The notes: generated by a model from the letters alone, not told the origin. Positions 25,277 to 34,291 are shown, numbered from the stretch's first letter. The stretch is 64,000 nucleotides of DNA from Paenibacillus sp. FSL R5-0766 (GCF_037971845.1 NZ_CP150227.1:1798001-1862000), one strand, 5' to 3'. Program-made: numbers and translations.

Positions 25277-25439
25277 GAATATAACATTTACACAAAACGG
25301 AGAGGACAGAAATAACCTAAGGAAGCGAAGCGTTCGCCTTTATCCCCGGATTTTTCCCCTTAGGAAAGGAATCAAAAAATCTGGGGATAACAGCGATCGG
25401 AAGGTTGTTCTGTCATCGGAGTGACTAGTGTAAATATTC
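25277..25439. repeat. Long imperfect palindrome, MITE- or RNA-like element
   Basis: Outer arms TTTACAC (25287-25293) and GTGTAAA (25428-25434) with flanking GAATAT/ATATTC enclose nested stems: ACAGAA-AACCT against AGGTT-TTCTGT, a small GCGAA/TTCGC hairpin at 25325-25337 and a 16-base stem, TTATCCCC... at 25340-25355 against ...GGGGATAA at 25374-25390. The whole 160 bases can fold on either strand. It contains no gene and lies between two plus-strand genes. It looks like a mobile palindromic unit or a structured RNA. Confidence 0.65.
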
Positions 25440-25471
25440 TTTAGTTCAGTTTATATAAACAAGTAGATTAC

Positions 25472-25477
25472 TATAAT
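25472..25477 (+). promoter_or_regulatory. Putative -10 element for NUDIX gene
   Basis: A perfect TATAAT lies 25 bases before the start at 25502. No convincing -35 is seen, so the assignment is moderate. Confidence 0.4.
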
Positions 25478-25501
25478 CATAGTCTGGAAAGCGAGGAACA
25501 T

Positions 25502-26029
25502 ATGGAGATTAGACAGATGGCAACAGCGTTTTTGAGCAATGGCTCAGACATGCTGATGATGAAGAAGGCGGGTAGCAGATTGTTTGATTTTGAATTCTGG
25601 GGTGGTATCGGCGGGCATCTGGAACAAGGGGAACTGAACGTACCCATGAGCGCCAGCTATCGGGAGATTGAAGAAGAGACCGGGTTCAAGCAAGAGAATG
25701 TCAAACACTTTCGGCTTCGATATATTCTGTTGGAGGTTAACGGTGGTGAGATTTGGCAGCAGTTTGTATATTTCGGAGAGACCACGCATCGACATTTTGT
25801 ACCCTCGGATGAAGGCGAGTTATTCTGGATACCGCTGGATGAGGTGTTGGACTTACATTCGTCTATTCTGATCAAAGCAACGCTTCGGCACTATTTACAA
25901 CATCCGGGAGCAGAAGACATCTGGATTGGCAACGTTCAGAGCGGAACAGACCTAAAGGGCACTCCACAGGTAATATGGAACAGAATGCAAGAAACGATAT
26001 CATTTGAGCCAAAGGGGGTTAATCGATAA
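25502..26029 (+). CDS. NUDIX hydrolase
   Basis: 175 residues. The NUDIX helix is present as GGHLEQGE, a nine-residue spacer, then REIEEETGF near residues 38-62. The spacer is two residues longer than the classic seven, as in one NUDIX subfamily. The N-terminus begins MEIRQMATAFL. The substrate is unknown. Start ATG 25502 behind AAGCGAGGAA. It overlaps the next gene (TAATG). Confidence 0.82.
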   Translation: MEIRQMATAFLSNGSDMLMMKKAGSRLFDFEFWGGIGGHLEQGELNVPMSASYREIEEETGFKQENVKHFRLRYILLEVNGGEIWQQFVYFGETTHRHFVPSDEGELFWIPLDEVLDLHSSILIKATLRHYLQHPGAEDIWIGNVQSGTDLKGTPQVIWNRMQETISFEPKGVNR

Positions 26030-26700
26030 TGTTGAAATATAGAACTGAAAGAAAAAAATTGAGATGGATCAATTACCTGTTGATCACTGTACTGATTGCT
26101 ATCATTCTTCCGAGTAGTCATGTAGAGGCAGGCAGCACGATTACAGTGAAAACGAAGGTCCAATATTACAAAGGACAGCCATACATACATCTAACAGGTG
26201 GAAATAAATCTGTGACGGATAAGCTGAACAAGACATTTAAACTCCACGCAGTGAAAGCAGCTCGCCTGGATAAAGAAGAAAAGAAATCAAACAAAAATTA
26301 TTTCTACATTACCATGGCCAGTGTAAAATACAATGCAAAAGAAAAGTTATCTGTGGTATATGAAGATCATGTGTACACTGGAGGAGCACATGGAATGGAT
26401 GCGACAAAATCATATAACTATGACATAAGAACGGGGAAAGAATTGAAGCTAAGCGAGTATGTTAAAGACGATACTCAGATGGAGAAGGTAGAGAAATCAA
26501 TCTCCAACAGTCTATTAGCCATGTACAATGCAGGAGTTTCTATTTTTGAAGAAAATATTTATGATTTTCAGCTTGATCAAACATCTGAATTCTTTTTATA
26601 TGATAAAGGGATCGTCATCCGATTCTACCCTTATGAGGTTGCCCCTTACGCTAAAGGGTTTGTAGATATCAAAGTCCCGTACAGTAAATTCAACCAATAG
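26029..26700 (+). CDS. DUF3298 (RsiV/PdaC-like) exported protein
   Basis: 223 residues with an N-terminal membrane or signal segment (about 13-32, ending near HVEAG). The hallmark YTGGAHGMD of DUF3298 is near residue 118, followed by YDIRTGKELKLSEYV. DUF4163/DUF3298 domains occur in RsiV (lysozyme-binding anti-sigma factor) and PdaC, but no sigma factor or deacetylase domain is present here. It starts at the stop of the NUDIX gene (TAATG). Confidence 0.78.
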   Translation: MLKYRTERKKLRWINYLLITVLIAIILPSSHVEAGSTITVKTKVQYYKGQPYIHLTGGNKSVTDKLNKTFKLHAVKAARLDKEEKKSNKNYFYITMASVKYNAKEKLSVVYEDHVYTGGAHGMDATKSYNYDIRTGKELKLSEYVKDDTQMEKVEKSISNSLLAMYNAGVSIFEENIYDFQLDQTSEFFLYDKGIVIRFYPYEVAPYAKGFVDIKVPYSKFNQ

Positions 26701-26716
26701 AGCGTATGCAATAATA

Positions 26717-26750
26717 GGCATGATCCAGTTCAATGAGATCATGTCTTTTT
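26717..26750 (+). terminator. Rho-independent terminator
   Basis: CATGATC (26719-26725) pairs with GATCATG (26737-26743), extended by G-U and G-C pairs, then five T. Confidence 0.75.
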
Positions 26751-26880
26751 CTATATATACAATTTTCAAAATACTCTAAATAATTTCAATAACTTCGGCT
26801 TCTATGTTTCTACATACCGTGTAAATGGCTCAACCCATTACAAGATGCAGGTTTTGTTATGAAGTGCATTGGAAACATGT

Positions 26881-26928
26881 TTCAGGCCGACTGTAGCAGC
26901 GTGCACATGCTACTACGGTCGGCCTGAA
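26881..26928. other. Very stable hairpin without a T-tract
   Basis: TTCAGGCCGAC... at 26881-26900 pairs with ...GTCGGCCTGAA at 26909-26928, 20 bases per arm with one G-U pair and one mismatch, around an eight-base loop. Neither strand has a T run after it. It lies in the gap between convergent genes (26701-27003); nothing else is seen there besides the terminator at 26717. Confidence 0.65.
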
Positions 26929-27003
26929 CGGGCGAACCAGTTTAACTTTGCATAGGGCAGAGGCGATTGTTATGGGTTGTTGGAAGAAACTCATTTCGTC
27001 AAA

Positions 27004-28161
27004 TTATGCTGTAATAATTCGATCTTTTGTTTGTCTGTTCCGATGTTCTATAGCCTCCTCATAATCCCTGATTAGTGTATCAAAAATATGCTCCCACGAC
27101 CGCTGCTCAGCCAGCTTTCTGCCTTCCAGTCCCATTATCCTCAATTGGTTCACGTGATTTCCCCAGAGACATATCTCCCGAATCAGTGCATCAGCCTGAC
27201 CTGGCTCGAATAACACACCATTGCGGTGAGGGGATATCAGATCCTTTACACCTCCAGCATTGGCCGCCACCACAGGGAGTCCTGAAGCCATCGCTTCCAG
27301 TACCACATTGCCAAATGTCTCCGTAGAGGAAGGAAACACAAACAGATCTGCCGAAGCATACATAACAGCAAGTTCTTCGCCATGCATATAACCTGTAAAG
27401 GTGACATTGGGTGGGGATTGCAGACGCATTTTCGGGAGAGAGGGGCCGTCGCCAACGATGATCCAGTGTACACGGGACTGCATTTCCTGGGGCAACTGCT
27501 GCATGGTAGTCGTGAGTGTAGCGATATCTTTTTCCGGGGCAATGCGTCCAACGTAGAGTAAAATAAGGGGAGCGGTGATGTGGTATCGTTCACGGATATC
27601 CGTGCTGCGTTTATGAGGGGAGTACAGGTTGCAATCAATCCCTCGGGACCAGAGCTTCAGACGCTGAATGCCCTGGGCTTGCAGGGTGTTTAATGTTTCC
27701 TGCGATGGAGTTAGGGTTGCATCACAGGCGCGGTGGAACCATTGGATATATTTCCAGTAGAGCGGAATCATACTTTTTAACCGATAGTATTCGAGATAAC
27801 GATCGAAGTGGGTATGGTAGGAGACAACATGCGGAAGATGGTGTTTGAGTGCATACCTCAGACCAAGCAATCCCATATTAAAAGGTGTAGCGATATGCAG
27901 CAGATCGGGCTGAAAGGCTTGTAGCTGTTTGTGTGTGTTTGCTCTGTTGGGTAGAGCAATGCGGCATTCGGGATACAGAAAAAAAGGGATGTTGGCAACC
28001 GATCGGACTTGAGTCTCATGGCTTCCTTCAATGACGGAGTTCGGAGTAAACAGCAGATGTTCAATTCTTCTGCGGTTCAGATGGTTACTCAAGCGGTGGA
28101 GCGTGCCAGCAACACCATTGGTTTCCGGAAGATAGGTGTCTGTGAACAAGGCCAGGCGCAT
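27004..28161 (-). CDS. Glycosyltransferase family 4 (MgtA/GtfA-like)
   Basis: About 385 residues, GT-B fold. It begins MRLALFTDTYLPETNGVAGT, typical of the diacylglycerol/phosphatidylinositol-type alpha-glycosyltransferases (MgtA family). The nucleotide-sugar site is YVGRIAPEKD near residue 205 and the EX7E motif SSTETFGNVVLEAMASGLPVV near 280. It is the only gene on the minus strand in this region. GGGAGGGG lies before ATGATG at 28164-28161; the ATG at 28230 is upstream of that site. The acceptor is unknown. Confidence 0.85.
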   Translation of the reverse strand: MRLALFTDTYLPETNGVAGTLHRLSNHLNRRRIEHLLFTPNSVIEGSHETQVRSVANIPFFLYPECRIALPNRANTHKQLQAFQPDLLHIATPFNMGLLGLRYALKHHLPHVVSYHTHFDRYLEYYRLKSMIPLYWKYIQWFHRACDATLTPSQETLNTLQAQGIQRLKLWSRGIDCNLYSPHKRSTDIRERYHITAPLILLYVGRIAPEKDIATLTTTMQQLPQEMQSRVHWIIVGDGPSLPKMRLQSPPNVTFTGYMHGEELAVMYASADLFVFPSSTETFGNVVLEAMASGLPVVAANAGGVKDLISPHRNGVLFEPGQADALIREICLWGNHVNQLRIMGLEGRKLAEQRSWEHIFDTLIRDYEEAIEHRNRQTKDRIITA

Positions 28162-28291
28162 CATTACCCCTCCCAAGACTCGTGATGCCAAGATCATAAC
28201 AGCGGAACATTTTCCAGAGGTCAAGTGCACGTTAACTTGACGATATTCCCTGTAAATTTGATAAAGGATATACTATACCAACTTCCATAAG

Positions 28292-28321
28292 TTCAACTTA
28301 TATAGCGTATTCTGCTATGAT
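28292..28321 (+). promoter_or_regulatory. Putative extended -10 promoter
   Basis: TGCTATGAT (28313-28321) is an extended -10 element, with a weak -35 TTCAAC at 28292-28297 eighteen bases upstream. It sits 50 bases before the DMP19-like gene at 28373. Confidence 0.45.
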
Positions 28322-28372
28322 GTAATAACGTGTCGGCGTATATATAGATAGAGATACAGGAGGCAGAGAAAG

Positions 28373-28942
28373 ATGAACAAGTTACAAGAGGAATTGCAGG
28401 AGTTGTTACCACTTGATCAGCTTGAAGAGATGTCAGGTGAAGAAGTGGTGGGGAGTGTTGCCATGGACCTTTATCGGGCTGAATTTTCGACGATTCGAGA
28501 AAGTGGGCCGGAACTTCCACAAGTATTGCGAGATATCATTCTAATCATTGATCTGGATACCGAGCTGTCCATGAACGGGATGACCGGTTTCCTTGAAAAT
28601 GCCAGCGGACAGTATCTGGGTGAGACGATAACAGCTATGGAGCGGATCGGCAATGATGCAGATGCCGTGATCCTGAAGAAGATCGAGCAGATGTTGTCCG
28701 AAAGCGGTGTAACGCACGGGCAATTACGAGATAATGTGAATGGCCTGTCCGAAGATGACATCACGACAAGCCTGCAAACACACGGGGAACAGATTCATGA
28801 GGTATTACAGCAGATTGAACTGGAAGCCGCGAATTTGAGCATGCAATCGGATAACGAAGAAAGCTTTGACCTGCTGTATCAATATGTGGACGAAAATAAA
28901 GATCGTTTGAAACAGGAGATGCAACACGTTTTGTCTAATTGA
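28373..28942 (+). CDS. DMP19/DUF4375 family protein
   Basis: A soluble, very acidic 189-residue protein. LSMNGMTGFLENASGQYLGETITAMERIG near residue 65 fits the conserved core of DMP19 (DUF4375), whose founding Neisseria member mimics DNA; that function is not implied here. ATG 28373 follows ACAGGAGGCAG. A small membrane protein gene follows after 18 bases. Confidence 0.75.
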   Translation: MNKLQEELQELLPLDQLEEMSGEEVVGSVAMDLYRAEFSTIRESGPELPQVLRDIILIIDLDTELSMNGMTGFLENASGQYLGETITAMERIGNDADAVILKKIEQMLSESGVTHGQLRDNVNGLSEDDITTSLQTHGEQIHEVLQQIELEAANLSMQSDNEESFDLLYQYVDENKDRLKQEMQHVLSN

Positions 28943-28960
28943 GTGGGAAGAGGGGGCAAA

Positions 28961-29254
28961 ATGACAAGCATGAACAAACGATTAGCGATGGAATCCTTTT
29001 TGGTTACCTTGTTATTCATCATCGGTTTTGTAGCTTGGAATATCGTTCAAGGCATGATCATGACCATGAATTACGTACCTGATCTCATGAACACCGCTTC
29101 TTCGGGTACCCCACTGCAATCCAAGGTTGCTTTTGGAACTATTGTTCGGTGGGATACAACATCCATGATCATGGCTGTTGCCGGATTTGTTTTGCTCGCC
29201 GCAGCATATTACGGTCTTCGATCAGGAATGCAGCGTTGGACACAGCATTCCTGA
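28961..29254 (+). CDS. Small two-helix membrane protein
   Basis: About 97 residues with helices near residues 12-34 and 66-85 and a loop of about 30 residues between. No family recognised. ATG 28961 has AAGAGGGGG upstream; the GTG at 28943 directly after the previous stop is less likely. A terminator follows at 29329. Confidence 0.65.
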   Translation: MTSMNKRLAMESFLVTLLFIIGFVAWNIVQGMIMTMNYVPDLMNTASSGTPLQSKVAFGTIVRWDTTSMIMAVAGFVLLAAAYYGLRSGMQRWTQHS

Positions 29255-29328
29255 TGTTTTATCCGGCCATGTCTGTACTTACTTACGCTGCCTTTGCAGC
29301 ATACCAATTGAAACTCATTTACAACTGC

Positions 29329-29355
29329 CCTGAGTCCACTCGACTCAGGTTTTTT
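29329..29355 (+). terminator. Rho-independent terminator
   Basis: CCTGAGTC (29329-29336) pairs perfectly with GACTCAGG (29342-29349), then six T. Confidence 0.88.
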
Positions 29356-29432
29356 GCTATGGCTAATGTTTTTCCGCTTCGAAGGGGAAATTTTCTAGAT
29401 CCAAGGTCAAGGAATAATCCGTTACAATGATG

Positions 29433-29447
29433 TTGTAAGCGCTTATC
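29433..29447 (+). promoter_or_regulatory. cre site (CcpA operator)
   Basis: TGTAAGCGCTTAT at 29434-29446 matches the catabolite-responsive element core (TGWAARCGYTWWCA) except for the last two bases. It lies just after a -10-like TACAAT (29423-29428) and 35 bases before the EIIA gene, a position expected for CcpA repression. Confidence 0.65.
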
Positions 29448-29481
29448 GTTTTGGATAGAGAGAGGAGGAGAGACAGAGATC

Positions 29482-29937
29482 ATGATTACAACCAATCAGA
29501 TTTATCTCGATCAGACATTGCATAGTAAAGAGGATGTATTTGATTTTATATCTGCGGAGGCAGAGCGTTACAGCATCACTACAAACCGTGCGCAACTTGC
29601 GGCTGATCTGTGGGAACGCGAACGTGTCTACTCCACCGGGCTTCAGGATCACTTTGCGATTCCCCATACCCAGAGTGAAGTTGTAACACGTCCGGCAGTG
29701 ATGGTCATTCGGTTGCGGGAGCCCATTGATTGGGAATCTCATGACGGCAAGCCGGTGAAATATATTTTTGCCATCCTTGTGCCTAAAGGTCATGTAGACG
29801 TATCCCATCTGCAAATCATCTCTTCACTTGCCACCTTATTGCTGGAAGATTCATTCAAAGAGGCCATCGCAGAAGCGGTGCAGCCGGAAGATGTATATAC
29901 GTTGCTTCATCAATATACGGAAGGACTGGTGTCATAA
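29482..29937 (+). CDS. PTS EIIA component, fructose/mannitol family
   Basis: 151 residues. The phosphorylated His is in FAIPHTQSE near residue 62, in the standard PTS EIIA type 2 fold. It passes phosphate from HPr to EIIB at 29937. It is the first gene of a locus with EIIB, EIIC, an alpha-mannosidase and a PRD regulator. ATG 29482 behind GAGAGGAGGAG. Its stop overlaps the EIIB start (TAATG). Confidence 0.88.
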   Translation: MITTNQIYLDQTLHSKEDVFDFISAEAERYSITTNRAQLAADLWERERVYSTGLQDHFAIPHTQSEVVTRPAVMVIRLREPIDWESHDGKPVKYIFAILVPKGHVDVSHLQIISSLATLLLEDSFKEAIAEAVQPEDVYTLLHQYTEGLVS

Positions 29938-30254
29938 TGAAAATCGTAGGTGTAACGTCATGTATCGCAGGTCTCGCCCATACCCCGATGGCCGCCAAAG
30001 CACTGGAGAAAGCAGCTCAGCAACTGGGATATGAGATCAAAGTGGAACAGCAGGGAGCTATGGGACAAGTCAATAAGCTGACGGAAGAAGATATTGCTGC
30101 AGCGAATTTTGTACTGATTGCAGCGGATCAAACGGTGAAGGACATGGATCGGTTTGGCGATAAAAAAGTCGTACGTGTCAAAATCGGTCATGCCGTAAGT
30201 CAGGCAGAAGCGGTATTAACCAAAGCCGTCGAGGCTGTGAACGCACAAGCTTAA
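29937..30254 (+). CDS. PTS EIIB component, fructose family
   Basis: 105 residues. The phosphocysteine is Cys9 in VTSCIAGLAHTPMAA, the typical fructose-type EIIB start. The body (AAANFVLIAADQTVKDMDRF) matches FruA/MngA IIB domains. It stands alone rather than fused to EIIC as in Escherichia MngA. Confidence 0.9.
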   Translation: MKIVGVTSCIAGLAHTPMAAKALEKAAQQLGYEIKVEQQGAMGQVNKLTEEDIAAANFVLIAADQTVKDMDRFGDKKVVRVKIGHAVSQAEAVLTKAVEAVNAQA

Positions 30255-30283
30255 CCCCACCTTCCACATGAGGAGAGAGTACG

Positions 30284-31402
30284 ATGAGAAAATGGTTTGG
30301 TGAAGCAAAAACACATCTAATGACAGGTATCTCCTATCTGCTGCCGGTCATTATCGCGGGTTCCCTGGTCGTTGCCATCTGCAAAATTATCGCACTATCA
30401 ATGGGCATTACTGATCTTGATCCATACAAAGATGGAAGCGGATTCTTGCATATTTTATATCTCGTGCAAAATGTAGGATGGAGCGGCATCGGATTATTAA
30501 CGATTGTCCTGTCCGGTTATATTGCCTACTCGATTGCTGACAAACCTGCGCTGGCCGCAGGTCTGATCGGAGGGGTGCTGGCACAGCAGACCAACGCCGG
30601 TTTCCTGGGCGCGTTGATCTCAGGCTTCTTTGCCGGATACATCACCTTGTGGGTCAAAAACAAAGTTAAGATTACAGGTCCGGCTGCTGGCTCGGTACCG
30701 TTAATTATTTTACCGCTGATTACCGTTGGTTTAACCGGATTTCTGATGGCGGTCATTCTGGGTGGCCCGCTGGGCGCGCTGAATGAGTATCTGATTGCTT
30801 GGGTTCAAAACATGAGCCAGAGCGGAACGAATACCGTTCTACTTGCTATTATTCTGGGAGGGATGATCGGATTTGATCTCGGCGGACCTGTCAACAAAGC
30901 GGCATGGATGGCAGGCAATGCCCTGTTCCTGTCCGGTGTCTATCTGCCGAATATTTTCATCAATATTGCCATCTGCATTCCACCGCTTGGTTATGGCTTG
31001 GCGACATTGCTGATGAAGAAACGTTTTTCCAAAACCTATCAGGAAGCGGGAAAAGGTGCAGTGATTATGGGTGTGATCGGTATCACGGAAGGTGCAATTC
31101 CGTTCACACTGCGTAACCCTGCCAAAATGATTCTGGTCAACATGTTTGCCTGTGCAACGGGCGCTGCCTTGACTGCACTGCTGGGAGCACATATCATCAT
31201 GCCACCAATTGGCGGCTTATATGGAGCTGTGTCAGTAGGTACCCCAATCGCGTACCTTGCCGGAGGCATTGTCGGCGCACTGATCGTAGCGGGGGGCACC
31301 ATGCTGGTGAACTTCCGTGATGAAGAAGAGAAACAACCTGCCAAGACTCAGGAAGCTTCAGTGAAGAAAAACGGGGAAGAAATCGAACTCGTTTTTGACT
31401 AA
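30284..31402 (+). CDS. PTS EIIC component, fructose family
   Basis: A 372-residue permease with about nine or ten membrane helices. It starts with the EIIC signature LMTGISYLLPVIIAGSLV. The conserved GFDLGGPVNKAAW is near residue 192 and ITEGAIPFTLRNP near 266, which form the sugar site. The polar C-terminal tail ends just before repeat copy B. Together with EIIA, EIIB and the alpha-mannosidase it fits import of 2-O-alpha-mannosylglycerate or another alpha-mannoside; the sugar is inferred. Confidence 0.88.
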   Translation: MRKWFGEAKTHLMTGISYLLPVIIAGSLVVAICKIIALSMGITDLDPYKDGSGFLHILYLVQNVGWSGIGLLTIVLSGYIAYSIADKPALAAGLIGGVLAQQTNAGFLGALISGFFAGYITLWVKNKVKITGPAAGSVPLIILPLITVGLTGFLMAVILGGPLGALNEYLIAWVQNMSQSGTNTVLLAIILGGMIGFDLGGPVNKAAWMAGNALFLSGVYLPNIFINIAICIPPLGYGLATLLMKKRFSKTYQEAGKGAVIMGVIGITEGAIPFTLRNPAKMILVNMFACATGAALTALLGAHIIMPPIGGLYGAVSVGTPIAYLAGGIVGALIVAGGTMLVNFRDEEEKQPAKTQEASVKKNGEEIELVFD

Positions 31403-31583
31403 AAGTACATGTTCAAAAAGATCGGTTTTCAGTATCGAGAAGATGGGATGAAGGTAGAAATGGAGTAGCGGAGCGTAGGGGAAACTACGTGAGCAACGGA
31501 CATTTCGGCTGAATTTCATATTCGATGCTGATGATGCCAACAGGCATCCCTCGTAATCAAAAGCGGACTTTTTTGAACAACCT
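31403..31583 (-). repeat. Dispersed MITE-like repeat, copy B
   Basis: Reverse-complement counterpart of 20536-20714, starting directly at the EIIC stop and ending 30 bases before the mannosidase start. It carries the same TTCAAAAA/TTTTTGAA ends, and a perfect GATGCC-AACA-GGCATC hairpin inside. It lies in the middle of an apparent operon, so it may affect readthrough or message stability. Confidence 0.75.
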
Positions 31584-31612
31584 TTAAAAAGAATCTGGAG
31601 GGATATAGAGAT

Positions 31613-34291
31613 ATGAGTGAGAGAAACCGTACCAAAGTACATGTTATTCCACATACGCACTGGGACCGGGAATGGTATTTTACAACCTCCCGTTCCAAAG
31701 TGTATCTTGTCAAACACGTCAAGGAAGTATTGGATGCACTGGAGAATATCGATGGATTCCATTATTACCTGCTGGATGCACAGGGCTCGCTGCTGGATGA
31801 TTACATCCGCTGGTGTCCCGAAGATGAGGAACGGATCCGTCAACTGGTTACAGCCAAACGACTGATGACTGGACCTTGGTATACACAGACGGATCAATTG
31901 GTTATTTCCAGTGAATCCATGGTCCGAAACCTGTATTATGGTATGAAAACAGCACAAAAGTACGGACATGCGATGAAGGTTGGTTATGTCCCGGATGCAT
32001 TTGGACAATCAGCACAGATGCCGCAGATCTATCGCGAGTTCGGCATTGAACGTTTCCTGTTCTGGCGTGGTGTCTCGGATAATACGAATCCACATACCGA
32101 GTTTACGTGGGAAGGATCGGATGGCAGTCGTGTATTTGCTGTACAGATGCCATTCGGATATTACTACGGCGGTAACATTCCGGAGAATGAAGAAGATCTG
32201 ATCCCTTATTTGGAGAAACAGATTGGTGCGCTGGAACGCAAAGCCTCCACCAAACATATCTATTTCCCTAATGGATTTGATCAGGCGCCTGTGCGATTGA
32301 ATCTGCCGGAGTTGATTAAACGGTTCAATGCGATGGATACAAAACGCGAATATGTGATGAATGAACCGGAACGTTTTCTGGCGGAGATCGAAGCGGATAG
32401 TCAGGACCTGCCTGTACTTCGGGGTGAATTAATGGAAGCCAAGCACATGCGGATTCACAAGTCCATTTTTTCCACCCGTGCAGATCTCAAGCAACAGAAT
32501 AACCGGATTGAGAATCTGATCGCCAATACGCTAGAACCTGTACTTGCCATTAGTCATTCTCTCGGGCATGATTACCCGCATCGCATTGTTGAGGACATCT
32601 GGAAGTTGTTGTTTGAGAATGCGGCACATGACAGCATCGGTGGTTGTAACAGTGATACAACCAATCAGGACGTTGCGTTTCGTTACAAACAGGCCTATGA
32701 TATCGCACTCAATCTGCTCGACCTGCATATGCGGATGATTGCTTCAACGATACAGCAGGAGGAGACATTTGCGTTCACCCTGTTCAACACGCTACCGTAT
32801 GTGCGAGGCGGGGTTACTGAGATTGAAGCTTATATTCCGGAAGAATCCTTTGTCATTCGGGATACGAAGGGACGCGAGCTGGATTACACCATTGTAGAAA
32901 AAGCAGATCAGACCGATTATGTGCTTGGACAACACATTGACCTGAATCCAAGTCGCAAAGTGCATCTGCCAGAACGCGTATATCGCGCCAAATTGCTGGT
33001 GGAACTGCAAGAGGTCCCGGCGATGGGTTACACCCAGATTGTTTTTGATTTCAGTCAGGGCGCTGCACCTGTTATTGAGCGGCGTAACGGAGACACGATT
33101 GAAAATGAACATTTCAGCATTGCGCTACAAGCAAACGGCACCTTGCAAATTACGGACAAGCGATCTGGCCAAGTGTATGCGGATCAAATGGTCTTCGAAG
33201 ATAACGGGGATGACGGAGATTCCTACAATTATTCTCCTCCCGAGCGGGATCTGATTGTTTCTTCGGCAGGTAGCCAGATGAGTGCAACGACCACCCAAAC
33301 GTCTGTATCTCAGACACTATCCCTGCGTTTCACGCTGGATGTCCCCTACGATCTGGAAGAGCGCGCCGCAGGCATCACGTCGGGAGCATTGCCAATGCAA
33401 GTGGAGATATCTCTTCGCAAAGGAGAGAATCTGATCCGTTTCCAGGTTCAGGTGCAGAATGAGGTGTTTAGCCACCGTCTGCGTGTCCTTTTTGATACAG
33501 GAATTGCTTCCGCTCTATCCATTGCAGATCAACCGTTTGGAGTCATTGCTCGTCCAACCTCATTGCCAGAAGTGGACGTATGGGAGCGCGAACAATGGCA
33601 GGAGAAACCGATCACCATTGAAGCGATGCAGAGTTATGCCGGGTTGAACAATGGTTCGCATGGTATGGCTGTGATGACGGAAGGTGTACGTGAGTACGAG
33701 ATTATTGGTGAGCAAATGGATACCATTGCCCTGACCTTGTTCCGCACATTCGGTTTCATGGGTCAGGAAAACCTGTTGTATCGTCCTGGCCGGGCTTCCG
33801 GTGAGAAAATTGTAGCAACACCAGACGCGCAATTACTTGGCGAGCTCTCCTTTACCTTTGGCTTGCATATCCAGACTTCCGGGTTCGACGAAGCGAATGT
33901 GGCCCGTGCTGCACGTGAATATTTGACACCGATCAGCAGTTATCAGCTATGCGACTTTTTGAATGGACGTCTGATCTTTGCTTTCCGCGATGAGGAACGT
34001 GTTCTTGATACAGACTACAGCCTGATGTCGTTCAGCGACGATTCCAACGTGGTGTTAAGCAGCTTCAAGAAAGCAGAGCAGAGTGAGGGTTACATTATAC
34101 GTGTGTTCAATCCGTATTTGTCACAGTCTGCTAACGTGAACATACACTTTAATCAACCTGTACATGCAGAGCGTGTATCTCTTGGTGAACAACCACTGGG
34201 GCCTCAGCAGAGGTTAACCGAGGGAGAAGAGGTTGTTCGTTTGCCGGAACTCGCACATTGTAAATTGATGACGGTACTTGTATCGATATAA
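31613..34291 (+). CDS. mngB: GH38 alpha-mannosidase (MngB-like)
   Basis: 892 residues, full length for bacterial GH38. HTHWDREWYFT near residue 14 holds the zinc-binding His and Asp. The nucleophile Asp is in GYVPDAFGQSAQM near 124, and an active-site AAHDSIGGCNSD is near 342. C-terminal beta domains follow. The enzyme removes alpha-mannosyl units; next to a PTS of the fructose family it most likely acts on imported, phosphorylated mannosylglycerate (as MngB does), releasing mannose 6-phosphate and glycerate. No signal peptide, so cytoplasmic. The PRD regulator follows. Confidence 0.85.
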   Translation: MSERNRTKVHVIPHTHWDREWYFTTSRSKVYLVKHVKEVLDALENIDGFHYYLLDAQGSLLDDYIRWCPEDEERIRQLVTAKRLMTGPWYTQTDQLVISSESMVRNLYYGMKTAQKYGHAMKVGYVPDAFGQSAQMPQIYREFGIERFLFWRGVSDNTNPHTEFTWEGSDGSRVFAVQMPFGYYYGGNIPENEEDLIPYLEKQIGALERKASTKHIYFPNGFDQAPVRLNLPELIKRFNAMDTKREYVMNEPERFLAEIEADSQDLPVLRGELMEAKHMRIHKSIFSTRADLKQQNNRIENLIANTLEPVLAISHSLGHDYPHRIVEDIWKLLFENAAHDSIGGCNSDTTNQDVAFRYKQAYDIALNLLDLHMRMIASTIQQEETFAFTLFNTLPYVRGGVTEIEAYIPEESFVIRDTKGRELDYTIVEKADQTDYVLGQHIDLNPSRKVHLPERVYRAKLLVELQEVPAMGYTQIVFDFSQGAAPVIERRNGDTIENEHFSIALQANGTLQITDKRSGQVYADQMVFEDNGDDGDSYNYSPPERDLIVSSAGSQMSATTTQTSVSQTLSLRFTLDVPYDLEERAAGITSGALPMQVEISLRKGENLIRFQVQVQNEVFSHRLRVLFDTGIASALSIADQPFGVIARPTSLPEVDVWEREQWQEKPITIEAMQSYAGLNNGSHGMAVMTEGVREYEIIGEQMDTIALTLFRTFGFMGQENLLYRPGRASGEKIVATPDAQLLGELSFTFGLHIQTSGFDEANVARAAREYLTPISSYQLCDFLNGRLIFAFRDEERVLDTDYSLMSFSDDSNVVLSSFKKAEQSEGYIIRVFNPYLSQSANVNIHFNQPVHAERVSLGEQPLGPQQRLTEGEEVVRLPELAHCKLMTVLVSI

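Noticed and set aside
29149..29430. 93-codon plus-strand frame spanning a terminator
   Set aside because: Runs through the perfect terminator hairpin at 29329-29355 and overlaps the membrane protein gene at 28961.
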